Source of the DNA: Bradyrhizobium sp. BR 10289
Lineage (GTDB): Bacteria > Pseudomonadota > Alphaproteobacteria > Rhizobiales > Xanthobacteraceae
NCBI RefSeq assembly: GCF_019455385.1
Contig: NZ_JACOFR010000012.1
Coordinates: forward strand, 124,001-188,000
Length of the DNA: 64,000 nucleotides
Direction of reading: 5' to 3'
The notes under the pieces are model-generated. The model was not told where the DNA came from, searched no databases, and worked only from the letters and a program-made list of their open reading frames with translations. Both the position numbers and the translations under genes were made by a program. This document shows positions 24,321 to 33,326 of the stretch, piece after piece; the first letter of the stretch is position 1, and each line of letters starts with the position of its first letter.

Positions 24321-25178
24321 TTATTGCGCCGCGAACGGCGCCAGCACGTCCTTGCACGCAGGCGACAATGACGCGGCATTGCTGGCGATGCATTGCACGA
24401 TGCGGCCGCCGCCCGGCGCGACGCCGGCGCAGAGGGTGCGGATGTCGGCGCCGCAGGCCGAGCGCACGATGAAGAGTTCTTCGCGCGGCCGCAGCGGACG
24501 CAGGACGATCACAGTGGGCGATGCTGCGGGCGCCGCCGCGGGAGCCGCGCCGGCGGCAGGCGCTGCAGCCGCTGCTGCGCCGCCGCCGGTCGCGGCGGTC
24601 ACGGCCTTCGCGCAAGCCGCCGACACCTTGGCCTTGTTCTTCTCCAGGCATTCGAGCGCGGGGGCGCCGCCGGGCGGCACGCTGGCGCACACTTTTGGAT
24701 AATCGGCGCGGCATGCGCTCTTGACCGCGGAGACTTGCGCGCTGCTCGGCTGTTTTGCGGCGGCGGCTTTTGGAGCGGCTGAAGCGGCCGGCTTCGCCGC
24801 AGGCTCGGCGGCCGGCGCTGCTTCCGTCTTTGCCGGTTCGGATTTGGCCGGTTCAGATTTGGCCGGTTCGGATTTGGCGGGAGCGGCCTCCGTCTTTGCA
24901 GGTTCTGATTTGGGCGCCGCGGCCGGCCCGACTGCGCGCACCGCGCTCGCGCATCCCGACGACAGGCTCGACATATGGCTCTGCAGACATTGATAGGCTT
25001 CGACGCCGCCGGGCGTCACGCTCGAGCAATGCGCCATGAAGTCGGAGCGGCATGCGGAGCGGATGGCGCTCTTCTGCGCCTCGGTCGGCGCCTGCGCGAA
25101 TGCGCCTGTTGCGGTTGCGAAGAGCGTTGCGGCAAGCAACGCGGTTCGCGTTGAAGCATGTTTCAACGTGTTGAACAT
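24321..25178 (-). CDS. Secreted three-repeat cysteine-rich protein
   Basis: A 285-residue exported protein (signal peptide ending TGAFA-QAP). It has three copies of a roughly 45-residue cysteine-rich repeat, each with the pattern C..D....C..V.PGG.....C, then L...C. The first starts near residue 30 (ACRSDFMAHC), the second in the middle (ACRADYPKVC), and the third near the C-terminus (ACGADIRTLC). Repeats 1 and 2 are joined by a SEPAK/TEAAPA low-complexity linker, visible in the DNA as tandem repeats near 24830-24900. The repeat resembles the cysteine-rich GLG1-type motif. Function unknown. ATG 25178 begins the signal peptide. Confidence 0.75.
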   Translation of the reverse strand: MFNTLKHASTRTALLAATLFATATGAFAQAPTEAQKSAIRSACRSDFMAHCSSVTPGGVEAYQCLQSHMSSLSSGCASAVRAVGPAAAPKSEPAKTEAAPAKSEPAKSEPAKSEPAKTEAAPAAEPAAKPAASAAPKAAAAKQPSSAQVSAVKSACRADYPKVCASVPPGGAPALECLEKNKAKVSAACAKAVTAATGGGAAAAAAPAAGAAPAAAPAASPTVIVLRPLRPREELFIVRSACGADIRTLCAGVAPGGGRIVQCIASNAASLSPACKDVLAPFAAQ

Positions 25179-25356
25179 TTGAGTGAATTCCTGCCCTGTC
25201 GGTAACGCCGACGTTTTTTCGAAATGTGATGCAAGCGCAATCGTCGCGAGCAACGCCTCGCGAACGGTATCTTTGGCCGCTTTGGCATCTACCGCAAGTA
25301 GATAATGCCAGGACAATCACGGCGTAACGACGTCATCGGAGGACGCAATTCCGTCG

Positions 25357-26358
25357 TCAGAGCTTGATCATGCGCTTGCCGCGGTTCTCGCCTGCAAGCA
25401 ATCCGATCAGCGCTCTCGGCGTGTTCTGCAATCCGTCGATGATGTCTTCCTGCACTTTCAGCCTGCCGGATTTCACCCAGCCTTGCAGGTCGGCGAGCGC
25501 GCGCGGACTGTCCTTCATGTAGTCCATCACGATGAAGCCCTGCATTACGAGCCGCTTCACCACGATCAGGCCCGGCACGCCGCGCGGACCGTGCGCCGAA
25601 GGCGTGCCGTCATATTGCGAGATCGCACCGCAACAGGCGATGCGGCCGTAATTGTTCATCTGCGGCAGGCAGGCTTCCAGTATGTCGCCGCCGACATTGT
25701 CGAAATAGACGTCGATGCCTTTGGGCGCTGCCGCGCGCAGCGCCTTGAACACCGCGCCGTCCTTGTAGTCGACCGCGGCATCGAAGCCGAGTTCGCCAGT
25801 CAGCCAGTTGCACTTGTCCGCGCCGCCGGCGATGCCGATGACGCGGCATCCTTTGATCTTCGCGATCTGTCCGACGATCGAGCCGACCGAGCCCGCGGCC
25901 GCGGACACGACGACCGTCTCGCCCTCCTTGGGCTTGCCGACGTCGAGCAGGCCGAAATACGCCGTGAGGCCGGCGATTCCGAATACGCTGAGCAGATGCG
26001 TCATCGGTTCGAGCTTCGGCATTTTCGTCAGATGCTTTGCCGGCACTGCTGCAAACTCCTGCCAGCCGGTGTCACCGAACACGATATCGCCAGGCGCAAG
26101 ACCCTCGGCCTTCGAGCTCACGACCTCGGCGATGCCGCCGCCCGCCATCACGCTGTTGGCTTCGACGGCCGAACGATAGGTCGCGCCGTGCATCCAGGCT
26201 CGGTTGGCGGCGTCGAGCGAGATGTAGCGCACGCGCAGCAAGGCCTCGCCCTCCCCAGGCTCGGGCACCGCGCCGTCAACCATCTTGAAGTGCTGGAGGC
26301 CGAGCTTGCCGCTGGGCTTTTCCACCAGAAGAATCTGGCGATTGATCTGTCCACTCAT
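25357..26358 (-). CDS. NADP-dependent medium-chain oxidoreductase
   Basis: A 333-residue zinc-independent medium-chain dehydrogenase/reductase of the prostaglandin reductase/CurA type. The NADPH fold is VVSAAAGSVGSIVGQIAKIKG, with YFDNVGGDILE and CGAISQYDGT downstream. Such enzymes reduce activated double bonds of enones. ATG 26358 follows gagggga and begins MSGQINRQILLVEKPSG, typical for the family. It is divergent from the DctA-type carrier, but no functional link is evident. Confidence 0.85.
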   Translation of the reverse strand: MSGQINRQILLVEKPSGKLGLQHFKMVDGAVPEPGEGEALLRVRYISLDAANRAWMHGATYRSAVEANSVMAGGGIAEVVSSKAEGLAPGDIVFGDTGWQEFAAVPAKHLTKMPKLEPMTHLLSVFGIAGLTAYFGLLDVGKPKEGETVVVSAAAGSVGSIVGQIAKIKGCRVIGIAGGADKCNWLTGELGFDAAVDYKDGAVFKALRAAAPKGIDVYFDNVGGDILEACLPQMNNYGRIACCGAISQYDGTPSAHGPRGVPGLIVVKRLVMQGFIVMDYMKDSPRALADLQGWVKSGRLKVQEDIIDGLQNTPRALIGLLAGENRGKRMIKL

Positions 26359-26485
26359 GGCGTTCCCCTCGCTGCTTGTTTGACGATTATTGATGCAGCT
26401 GCCGCAAACAAAACGTGCAAGCCGCATTCGTTGTGCGCTGCATGAAGGCTAGATCGCGCGCCCAAGTTTCGCAACGGGAACATCC

Positions 26486-26516
26486 CGCAACACGAATGCT
26501 CGCAAAGCGTGTTGCG
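26486..26516. promoter_or_regulatory. Inverted repeat upstream of the dicarboxylate carrier gene
   Basis: cgcaacacg (26486-26494) and cgtgttgcg (26508-26516) are perfect inverted 9-mers separated by 13 bp, centred about 70 bp before the carrier ATG. This suits an operator or a leader hairpin in the 212-bp divergent gap. The regulator is not known. Confidence 0.4.
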
Positions 26517-26570
26517 TCGCTGTCATATCTGCGACATCATGAAGCGGCCGGTAGCGTGGGGGTCTTGTCA

Positions 26571-27866
26571 ATGTCGAACAGGTTTACGCAATATATTCTG
26601 GCCGCGATGGTGCTGGGCATCATCATGGGCTCCGCGATCTACAACTTCCTGCCCGATACGCGCGGAGACTGGGCCTCTTCCATCAACCTGCTTGCCGTGA
26701 TCTTCCTGCGCCTGATCAAGATGATCATCGCGCCTCTGGTGTTCGCGACTTTGGTCGGCGGCATCGCGCATATGGGCTCCGGCTCCAAGCTCGGCCGCAT
26801 CTTCGCCAAGACCATGGGCTGGTTCGTCAGCGCCTCCTTCGTGTCGCTGCTGCTCGGCCTCATCATGGTCAATCTGCTCCAGCCCGGCGCCAACTTCCCC
26901 GGCACGCTGCCCGCGGCGGGGCAGTCGACCGGCCTGCCGGTCTCGGCCTTCTCGATCGAGAAATTCCTGACCCATCTGATCCCGACCTCGATCGCGGACG
27001 CGATGGCGCAGAACGAGATCCTGCAGATCGTGATCTTCGCCGTGTTCTTCTCGGTGGCGATGGGCTCGATGCCCGAGCGCTCCAAGCCGATCCTGGCGCT
27101 GATCGACGACATCGGCCACATCATGCTGAAGGTGACGAGCTATGTGATGCTGTTCGCGCCGCTCGCGGTGTGGGCCGCCATCACCGCGACCGTCGCCAAG
27201 AACGGCCTGCTCGTGCTCTGGAAGCTCGTCGTGTTCATGGGCGGCTTCTATCTGTCGCTGATGATCCTGTGGGGCATCCTGGTGGTCGTGGGCTTCGTCG
27301 TCATCGGGCCGCGTTACAGCCATCTGCTGAGGCTGATCCGCGAGCCCTTGATGATCGCGTTCTCCACCGCGAGCTCGGAAGCGGCCTACCCGAAGACGCT
27401 GGAGGGGCTGAACAAGTTCGGCGCCTCGTCGCGAATCTCGAGCTTCGTGCTGCCGCTCGGCTATTCCTTCAATCTCGACGGCACGATGATGTACTGCACC
27501 TTCGCCAGCATCTTCATCGCGCAGACCTATCACATCGAGATGTCGCTCTCGACGCAGCTCGCGATGCTGGCGACGCTGATGATCACCTCCAAGGGCGTCG
27601 CCGGCGTGCCGCGCGCCTCCCTCGTCGTGATCGCCTCGACGCTGTCGCAGTTCGGCATCCCCGAGGCCGGCCTGCTCATGATCATGGGCATCGACACCTT
27701 CCTCGACATGGGCCGCAGCGCCACCAATGTGATCGGCAACACGCTGGCAACCTCGGTCGTGGCGAAGTGGGAAGGCGAACTCGGGCCGGAGCACGCACTC
27801 GGGACCGGCGAGGCCGTGCCTGATGACATGATCCCCGGCGAAGTGCCCGCGATGGCAGGCCATTGA
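26571..27866 (+). CDS. Dicarboxylate/amino acid:cation symporter (DctA/GltP family)
   Basis: A 431-residue inner-membrane carrier. The serine-rich reentrant loop is in FSTASSEAAYPKTLEG, the conserved motif FNLDGTMMYCTFASIFIAQ matches NMDGT of the family, and GVAGVPRASLVVI forms the second reentrant hairpin. It imports dicarboxylates or acidic amino acids with H+ or Na+. ATG 26571 starts the first helix (QYILAAMVLGIIMG). A GltI-type binding protein gene follows 12 bp later, an unusual partner that suggests shared regulation for glutamate/aspartate use. Confidence 0.88.
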   Translation: MSNRFTQYILAAMVLGIIMGSAIYNFLPDTRGDWASSINLLAVIFLRLIKMIIAPLVFATLVGGIAHMGSGSKLGRIFAKTMGWFVSASFVSLLLGLIMVNLLQPGANFPGTLPAAGQSTGLPVSAFSIEKFLTHLIPTSIADAMAQNEILQIVIFAVFFSVAMGSMPERSKPILALIDDIGHIMLKVTSYVMLFAPLAVWAAITATVAKNGLLVLWKLVVFMGGFYLSLMILWGILVVVGFVVIGPRYSHLLRLIREPLMIAFSTASSEAAYPKTLEGLNKFGASSRISSFVLPLGYSFNLDGTMMYCTFASIFIAQTYHIEMSLSTQLAMLATLMITSKGVAGVPRASLVVIASTLSQFGIPEAGLLMIMGIDTFLDMGRSATNVIGNTLATSVVAKWEGELGPEHALGTGEAVPDDMIPGEVPAMAGH

Positions 27867-27878
27867 TCGGAGTGCGAC

Positions 27879-28799
27879 ATGCGCCTTTCAACGGCGATTT
27901 CGGGCGGTCTGTGGCTGGCAGCGTGTCTGCTCGCAATACCCGCCTCGGCCCAGACCGGCGGCAGCGAAGGGCTTAGCCCGTCGCTGTCGGCCATCAAGAA
28001 AGCGCACACCGTGCGGCTCGGCTATCGCGAAAGCTCGCCGCCGTTCTCCTTTCTCGACCAGTCGGGCCGGCCGATCGGCTATAGCCTCGAATTGTGCGAG
28101 GCCATTGTCGAGGAGATCGGCGTCGAGGTCGACGATCCCAACCTGAAGATCGATTACGTCAAGGTCACCTCGGACGATCGCATCGACGCGGTGCTCCAGA
28201 ACAAGATCGACCTGGAATGCGGCTCGACCACGGCGAACGCCGAGCGCGGCAAGCGCGTCGCGTTCTCGCCCCTGATGTTTGTCGCCGGTACCAAGCTGAT
28301 GGTGCCGAAGGCGTCCAGCGTCCAGCAGCTGGCCGATCTGAAGGGCAAGGCCGTGGTGGTGACCAAGGGCACCACCAACGAGCAGGCGATCCAGGCTGCG
28401 GACAAGAAGTTCTCGCTCGGCCTCAACATCGTCGCCTCGCCCGATCACGAGCAGTCCTACCAGATGCTGGTCGACGGCAAGGCCGATGCGTTCGCGACCG
28501 ACGATATCCTGCTGTTCGGCCTGATCGCGCGCCACAAGGCGCAGGACAGGTACCGCGTCACCGGCGACTATCTGTCCTACGATCCCTACGGCATCATGTT
28601 CAGGAAGGGCGAGCCGCAGCTGTCGGCCGTGGTCGAGCGCGCCTTCCGCAGGCTCGGTTCAAACCATGACCTCGTGCCGCTCTACAACAAATGGTTCATC
28701 GCAAGGCTCCCGACCGGTGAGCGGCTGAACGTGCCGATTTCGCTGCAACTGGAGGAAGCCTTCAAGGCGATGGACGATTCGGCGAGCGCGAACAATTGA
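27879..28799 (+). CDS. Amino acid ABC transporter binding protein (GltI-like)
   Basis: A 306-residue periplasmic receptor with signal peptide (cleavage near ASA-QTGG). The family 3 solute-binding opening VRLGYRESSPPFSFLDQSGRPIGYSLELC region is followed by DRIDAVLQNKIDLECGSTTAN, a pattern of glutamate/aspartate receptors. ABC membrane partners are missing here. Placement directly after a glutamate/dicarboxylate carrier supports acidic amino acids as ligand. Confidence 0.87.
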   Translation: MRLSTAISGGLWLAACLLAIPASAQTGGSEGLSPSLSAIKKAHTVRLGYRESSPPFSFLDQSGRPIGYSLELCEAIVEEIGVEVDDPNLKIDYVKVTSDDRIDAVLQNKIDLECGSTTANAERGKRVAFSPLMFVAGTKLMVPKASSVQQLADLKGKAVVVTKGTTNEQAIQAADKKFSLGLNIVASPDHEQSYQMLVDGKADAFATDDILLFGLIARHKAQDRYRVTGDYLSYDPYGIMFRKGEPQLSAVVERAFRRLGSNHDLVPLYNKWFIARLPTGERLNVPISLQLEEAFKAMDDSASANN

Positions 28800-28806
28800 G
28801 CCCATT

Positions 28807-28943
28807 CCGTCATCCTGAGGTGCGAGTGGCGCGTTGCGCAGCATCGCGCCGGGAGCCTCGAAGGATGAACGGCCCGGATACGGCTACAGCCCGGCCGTCG
28901 CCCTTCGAGGGCCGCTGAAGAAGCGGCCACCTCAGGGTGACGG
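28807..28943. repeat. Dispersed palindromic repeat, family A (copy 2)
   Basis: ccgtcatcctgagg and cctcagggtgacgg bound a 137-bp element with the inner gcctcgaaggatg and cccttcgaggg pair. It fills the gap between the convergent GltI-type and ATP-grasp genes. The hairpin tips differ from copies 1 and 3. Confidence 0.8.
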
Positions 28944-28950
28944 TGATAGA

Positions 28951-29763
28951 TCAGGGCTCGCGTTGTGCCTTCCCAAACACCCGGTCCAGCGCCGCATCAT
29001 ACGCCGCCTGCACCAGTTCCGGATGCAGCTTGGCCAGCGCTTCCATCATCACGCCGGAATTGATCTCCAGCACGCGCCACGCGCCATCCACGCGCACCAC
29101 GTCGATCGACGCGAAGGTGATGCCGATGGCGCGCGCGGCATCGAGCGCCAGCTTCACGCTGGCCGCCCGGGCCTCGCCGTCGTCCAGCAGCACCGGCTTG
29201 GCGCCGGCATCGAGATTGTGCCGCCAATCGGTGCCGCGCTGCTTGCTGTAGACGACGAGCGGCACATCACCGAGCAGCACCACGCGGACCTCGTCCTCGA
29301 TCGCGACATAGGGCGAGATCACGAGCCCGGTGCTCATCGCAAACACCTCGCTGGCCGCGTGGTCGAGCTCCGCCTCTGTCGTCACCTTGAACACCGAGCG
29401 TCCCGACGTCCCCTCGTTCGGCTTCACCACCACGCCGTGCGGATGGCGGGCAAGCAGCGCGAGCATGTCCTCCCGCCAGCTGGGGCCGACGATCGTGCTG
29501 CCGAGCTTCGGATTGAGGAAGAGCCGATGCGGAATGCAGGGCAGGCCCTCCAGCGCCAGCGCCTCCGACGTTGCCGATTTGTCGTTGGCCAGGCGATGCG
29601 CGATCGCGCTGTTGAGGCCGATGTCATAGCCGAAGGCGAAGCGCCGCTGATCGCCCCGGCGCATCGCGATCAGCCAGCCGCCCGCGCGGACATCGATGTC
29701 GATGCCATGGCGCGCGCCATAGCTCCTGATCGCCTGGACGAAGATCCGCTCGTTGCTCGGCAT
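28951..29763 (-). CDS. ATP-grasp domain protein (RimK-like)
   Basis: A 270-residue ATP-grasp enzyme. The ATP-binding lysine strand is in HGVVVKPNEGTSGRSVF, and the metal-binding C-terminal part is in RVLEINSGVMMEALAK (the Glu-x-Asn pair). Such enzymes join a carboxylate to an amine using ATP, as RimK or glutathione synthetase do. No partner substrate or peptide gene is adjacent, so the product is unknown. ATG 29763 gives the full N-terminal domain. Confidence 0.75.
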   Translation of the reverse strand: MPSNERIFVQAIRSYGARHGIDIDVRAGGWLIAMRRGDQRRFAFGYDIGLNSAIAHRLANDKSATSEALALEGLPCIPHRLFLNPKLGSTIVGPSWREDMLALLARHPHGVVVKPNEGTSGRSVFKVTTEAELDHAASEVFAMSTGLVISPYVAIEDEVRVVLLGDVPLVVYSKQRGTDWRHNLDAGAKPVLLDDGEARAASVKLALDAARAIGITFASIDVVRVDGAWRVLEINSGVMMEALAKLHPELVQAAYDAALDRVFGKAQREP

Positions 29764-30135
29764 GTGGTTCGATCAATCAGGCGCCAAAAGCCGCAAAAAT
29801 GCGGGAAATGACGCCAGGCAGGGGTGAAAATCAGAGCTATTCTTAATGAAATTCTCGCGAGCGCGATGGAATTAAGTGCTGCAATCGCGCCCGAAAGGGA
29901 AAAGAAATTGCCCTCGGTGCGCATCGGACGGCAGATCCGTTGATGATCTGGCCATTTCCGCCGCAAATGCCGCTTTGACCGGCATCAATTGCATCCGGAA
30001 CGAGGTTGATTATTGGTCTCAATGGCGTAGATCACACACGCGAAATCCTCCGCCATGGCAATGGTGTCCGCCCGGTTTGCAGGGCCGGGCAGCGCTTTTG
30101 CCCGAAAACCGCAAGAATTCGGAATATCGAAAATC
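29764..30135. other. 372-bp divergent gap before the ferredoxin-NADP reductase
   Basis: This gap between the divergent ATP-grasp and reductase genes is more AT-rich than its surroundings (tattcttaatgaaattctcg near 29837) and should hold promoters for both. No open frame with coding character, no repeat element and no known riboswitch fold was seen. Confidence 0.4.
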
Positions 30136-30909
30136 ATGAGCGCGTTTTACCGAGAGAAGGTTCTTTCCGTCCAGCACTGGACCGACACGCTGTTCAGCTT
30201 CCGCGCCACGCGGGACTCCGGCTTCCGCTTCCAGAACGGCCAGTTCGCCATGATCGGCCTCGAGGTCGATGGCCGTCCGCTGCTGCGCGCCTACAGCATG
30301 GCGAGCGCCAATCACGAGGAAGAGCTCGAGTTCTTCTCGATCAAGGTGCAGGACGGCCCGCTGACCTCGCGCCTCCAGAAGATCAAGGAAGGCGACACCA
30401 TCCTGGTCGGCCGCAAAGCCACCGGCACGCTGATCACCGACAACCTCATCCCCGGCAAGCGCTTGATGCTGCTCTCGACCGGCACCGGCCTTGCGCCCTT
30501 CGCCAGCCTGATCAAGGACCCCGACGTCTATGACCAGTTCGAGTCGATCGTGCTGGTGCATGGCTGCCGTCAGGTCTCCGAACTCGCTTATGGCGAGAAG
30601 CTGGTCGCGACCTTGCGCGAGGACGAGCTGTTCGGCGAGCTGCTCGCCGACAAGCTGATCTATTATCCGACCGTGACCCGCGAGCCGTTCAAGAACCGCG
30701 GTCGCATCACCGACCTCATCAATTCCGAGCAGATCTTCAACGACATCGGGCAGTCGCCCCTCGACATCGAGACCGACCGGGTCATGATGTGCGGCAGCCC
30801 GGCGATGCTCGAAGAGCTGAAGGCGATGTTCGAGAGCCGCGGCTTCATCGAGGGCAGCGGCAACAAGCCCGGTCACTTCGTGATCGAGAAGGCGTTCGTC
30901 GAGCGGTAA
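30136..30909 (+). CDS. fpr: Ferredoxin-NADP reductase
   Basis: A 257-residue FAD enzyme. The FAD motif is RAYSMAS (RxYS), the NADP phosphate loop is LLSTGTGLAPFASLI, and the C-terminus ends KPGHFVIEKAFVER, close to bacterial Fpr proteins, where the C-terminal residues stack on FAD. It transfers electrons between NADPH and ferredoxin or flavodoxin. ATG 30136 begins the conserved MSAFYREKVL. Confidence 0.9.
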   Translation: MSAFYREKVLSVQHWTDTLFSFRATRDSGFRFQNGQFAMIGLEVDGRPLLRAYSMASANHEEELEFFSIKVQDGPLTSRLQKIKEGDTILVGRKATGTLITDNLIPGKRLMLLSTGTGLAPFASLIKDPDVYDQFESIVLVHGCRQVSELAYGEKLVATLREDELFGELLADKLIYYPTVTREPFKNRGRITDLINSEQIFNDIGQSPLDIETDRVMMCGSPAMLEELKAMFESRGFIEGSGNKPGHFVIEKAFVER

Positions 30910-30930
30910 GCGCCGCTTGCTGATCTCCGC

Positions 30931-31079
30931 CGTCGTCCCGGACAAGCGCGCCCAAAGCGCGCGCCGATCCGGGACCCATAGCCACAGGGAGTGGCTATGC
31001 GAAGACTCGGAGTGACAGCTGTCCCGGCCACGAAATCCTGTCGTTATGGATCCCGGGTCTGCGCTTGCCGGGATGACAG
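30931..31079. repeat. Dispersed palindromic repeat, family B (copy 1)
   Basis: The element starts cgtcgtcccggacaagcgcg and ends gcgcttgccgggatgacag, with inner gatccgggacccat and atggatcccgggtc. It lies between two genes in the same orientation (fpr and the glutamate-synthase-like gene). A small hairpin, atagccac-aggga-gtggctat, is nested in it. Confidence 0.75.
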
Positions 31080-31252
31080 CTTGGTTGTGGGCGGGGTGGC
31101 GCCCCATCCCCTGTGCTGCACCGCAAAACCCGTCCTCGCGGCGGATTGATCTTTCTCGTCCGAATTCGCTAGCCTGAAACAAGGGCCGCGTCATATCCGT
31201 ATGACAGGCGCGGGCGTATCGTACCGCCTCATGCCGGCGGGAGGATGGGATC

Positions 31253-32941
31253 GTGGCCGACGACGACAAGACGCAGAATTCGCCAAAACGCCTGGCATTG
31301 GCGGAGGAGGGGGTCATGGAAACCCTGCTGCTGCCGTTCTCGCCGCGCTTCATCGTGCTGACGATCTGTGCGGTGGTCACGGCGCTCCTGATCGGCATCG
31401 GCATCGCCGACCGCAAGATCTTCGACATCCTGCTGATCCCGATCCTGATCTTCGGTGCGCTGACCTTGCTCGGCGTGCGCGACCTGCTGCAGAAGGGCCA
31501 CGCGGTCCTGCGCAACTACCCGATCTCGGCGCATATGCGCTTCCTGCTCGAAGAGATCCGCCCGGAGATGCGGCAGTATTTCTTCGAGAGCGAGAAGGAC
31601 GGCATGCCGTTCTCGCGCGACACCCGTTCGCTGGTCTATCAGCGCGCCAAGATGCAGCTCGACAAGCGGCCGTTCGGCACCCAGGAGGACGTCTACCGCG
31701 AAGGCTATGAGTGGATGCACCACTCGGTCTCGCCGAAGGAGCATGCCGAGGAGAGATTCCGCATCAGTATCGGCGGCCCTGACTGCACCAAGCCGTATTC
31801 CGCATCGGTCTTCAACATCTCGGCGATGAGCTTCGGCGCACTCAGCCCGAATGCCGTGCGTGCGCTCAATGCGGGCGCGAAGAAGGGCGGCTTCGCCCAT
31901 GACACCGGCGAGGGCGGCTTCAGCCCCTATCATGCGGAGATGGGCGGCGACATCATCTGGGAGATCGGCTCCGGCTATTTCGGCTGCCGTCATCTCGACG
32001 GCACCTTCGATCCCGAAGCTTTCGCGCGCGTCGCGGCCCAGGACCAGATCAAGATGGTCGAGCTCAAGATCAGCCAGGGCGCCAAGCCCGGCCATGGCGG
32101 CGTGCTGCCGGCTGCAAAAGTTTCGGAGGAGATCTCGAAGATCCGCGGCGTCGCGATGGGCGAGGACTGCATCTCGCCGGCCTCGCACCGCGCCTTCTCG
32201 ACGCCTGTTGGCATGATGCAGTTCATCGCCGAGATGCGAAGGCTCTCCGGCGGCAAGCCGGCCGGCTTCAAGCTGTGCATCGGTCATCCCTGGGAGTTTC
32301 TGGCGATCTGCAAGGCGATGCTGGAGACCGGCATCTATCCGGATTTCATCGTCGTCGACGGCAATGAAGGCGGCACCGGTGCCGCGCCGCTGGAGTTCAT
32401 GGATCACCTGGGCATGCCGATGCGCGAGGGCGTCAATTTCGTCCACAACGCGCTGATCGGCATCAATGCGCGCGACCGCATCAAGATCGGCGCCTCCGGC
32501 AAGATCGCGACCGCCTTCGACATGGCGCGCGCGATGGCGATCGGCGCCGACTATTGCAACTCGGCGCGCGGCTTCATGTTCTCGCTCGGCTGCATCCAGT
32601 CGCTGAGCTGTCACACCGACCGCTGCCCGACCGGGGTCGCGACGCAGGATCCGACGCGGGCGCGGGCCCTTTACGTGCCGCTCAAGATCGATCGCGTCGC
32701 CAATTACCATCATGCGACGCTGCACTCGCTGACCGAGCTGATCGCCGCGGCCGGCCTCGAACATCCCCAGCAGCTGCGCCCGATCCACTTCACCCAGCGC
32801 ACCTCGACGACCGAGGTGCGATCCTTCGCCCAGCTCTATCCGGCGCTGCGTCCGGGCGAGCTGCTGGAGGGCACGGAAGACCCGCGGTTCCGCGACGCCT
32901 GGCGGATGGCGCGCGCGGATACGTTTCAGCCGGCGCTCTGA
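31253..32941 (+). CDS. Membrane-anchored FMN-binding glutamate synthase-like protein
   Basis: A 562-residue protein. Two hydrophobic helices (about 32-50 and 58-77) precede a GltB central FMN domain. NISAMSFGALSPNAVRAL, FVVDGNEGGTGAAP-like and KIGASGKIATAFDMARAMAIGAD sequences are typical. The 3Fe-4S cysteines are kept (C-x5-C-x4-C in GCIQSLSCHTDRCPTG). It lacks the glutaminase and C-terminal helix domains of GltB, and no gltD is adjacent, so it is not an ordinary glutamate synthase. GTG 31253 follows gggagg. Role unknown; perhaps a quinone- or ferredoxin-linked amidotransferase-like oxidoreductase. Confidence 0.82.
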   Translation: MADDDKTQNSPKRLALAEEGVMETLLLPFSPRFIVLTICAVVTALLIGIGIADRKIFDILLIPILIFGALTLLGVRDLLQKGHAVLRNYPISAHMRFLLEEIRPEMRQYFFESEKDGMPFSRDTRSLVYQRAKMQLDKRPFGTQEDVYREGYEWMHHSVSPKEHAEERFRISIGGPDCTKPYSASVFNISAMSFGALSPNAVRALNAGAKKGGFAHDTGEGGFSPYHAEMGGDIIWEIGSGYFGCRHLDGTFDPEAFARVAAQDQIKMVELKISQGAKPGHGGVLPAAKVSEEISKIRGVAMGEDCISPASHRAFSTPVGMMQFIAEMRRLSGGKPAGFKLCIGHPWEFLAICKAMLETGIYPDFIVVDGNEGGTGAAPLEFMDHLGMPMREGVNFVHNALIGINARDRIKIGASGKIATAFDMARAMAIGADYCNSARGFMFSLGCIQSLSCHTDRCPTGVATQDPTRARALYVPLKIDRVANYHHATLHSLTELIAAAGLEHPQQLRPIHFTQRTSTTEVRSFAQLYPALRPGELLEGTEDPRFRDAWRMARADTFQPAL

Positions 32942-33048
32942 GCTCCGGCTCCACCGCATGATACCGCCGCGCAGTGTCGTGGCGTAAAATCCTTGGGAGC
33001 GGTGGCGCGTCTTAACGTCTGTGTCAGCTTCGGGTGTAAATTGGCCCG

Positions 33049-33288
33049 ATGGACGAGCGACGCAATAAAGCGAGGCACCGCGTGCTGAAGGCCGGAACCA
33101 TCGAGTTCGGCGGCGGCGCGATCGACTGCACCGTGCGAAATCTCTCGGACACCGGCGCCGCCCTCGACGTCACCAGCCCCGTCGGCATCCCCGACCGGTT
33201 CACCCTGTTCGTCCAGGCCGACGGAACGCATCTCGCCTGCACCGTGGTCTGGCGCAAGGAAAAGCGGATCGGGGTGAAGTTCGGGTGA
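33049..33288 (+). CDS. PilZ domain protein
   Basis: A 79-residue single PilZ domain. The RxxxR element is in KARHRVLKAG and the second c-di-GMP motif is CTVRNLSDTGAAL (D/N-x-S-x-x-G). It probably binds cyclic di-GMP in the cytoplasm and acts through a protein partner. An EAL-type protein is encoded in this window at 57921, but there is no direct linkage. Confidence 0.82.
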   Translation: MDERRNKARHRVLKAGTIEFGGGAIDCTVRNLSDTGAALDVTSPVGIPDRFTLFVQADGTHLACTVVWRKEKRIGVKFG

Positions 33289-33326
33289 AATTCTGCGTGC
33301 GACGCGAGCTTGAACCACAAGCTCGG

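Noticed and set aside
24830-24900. Short tandem repeats as a CRISPR array
   Set aside because: They encode the SEPAK-type linker in frame inside a gene and have no spacers.
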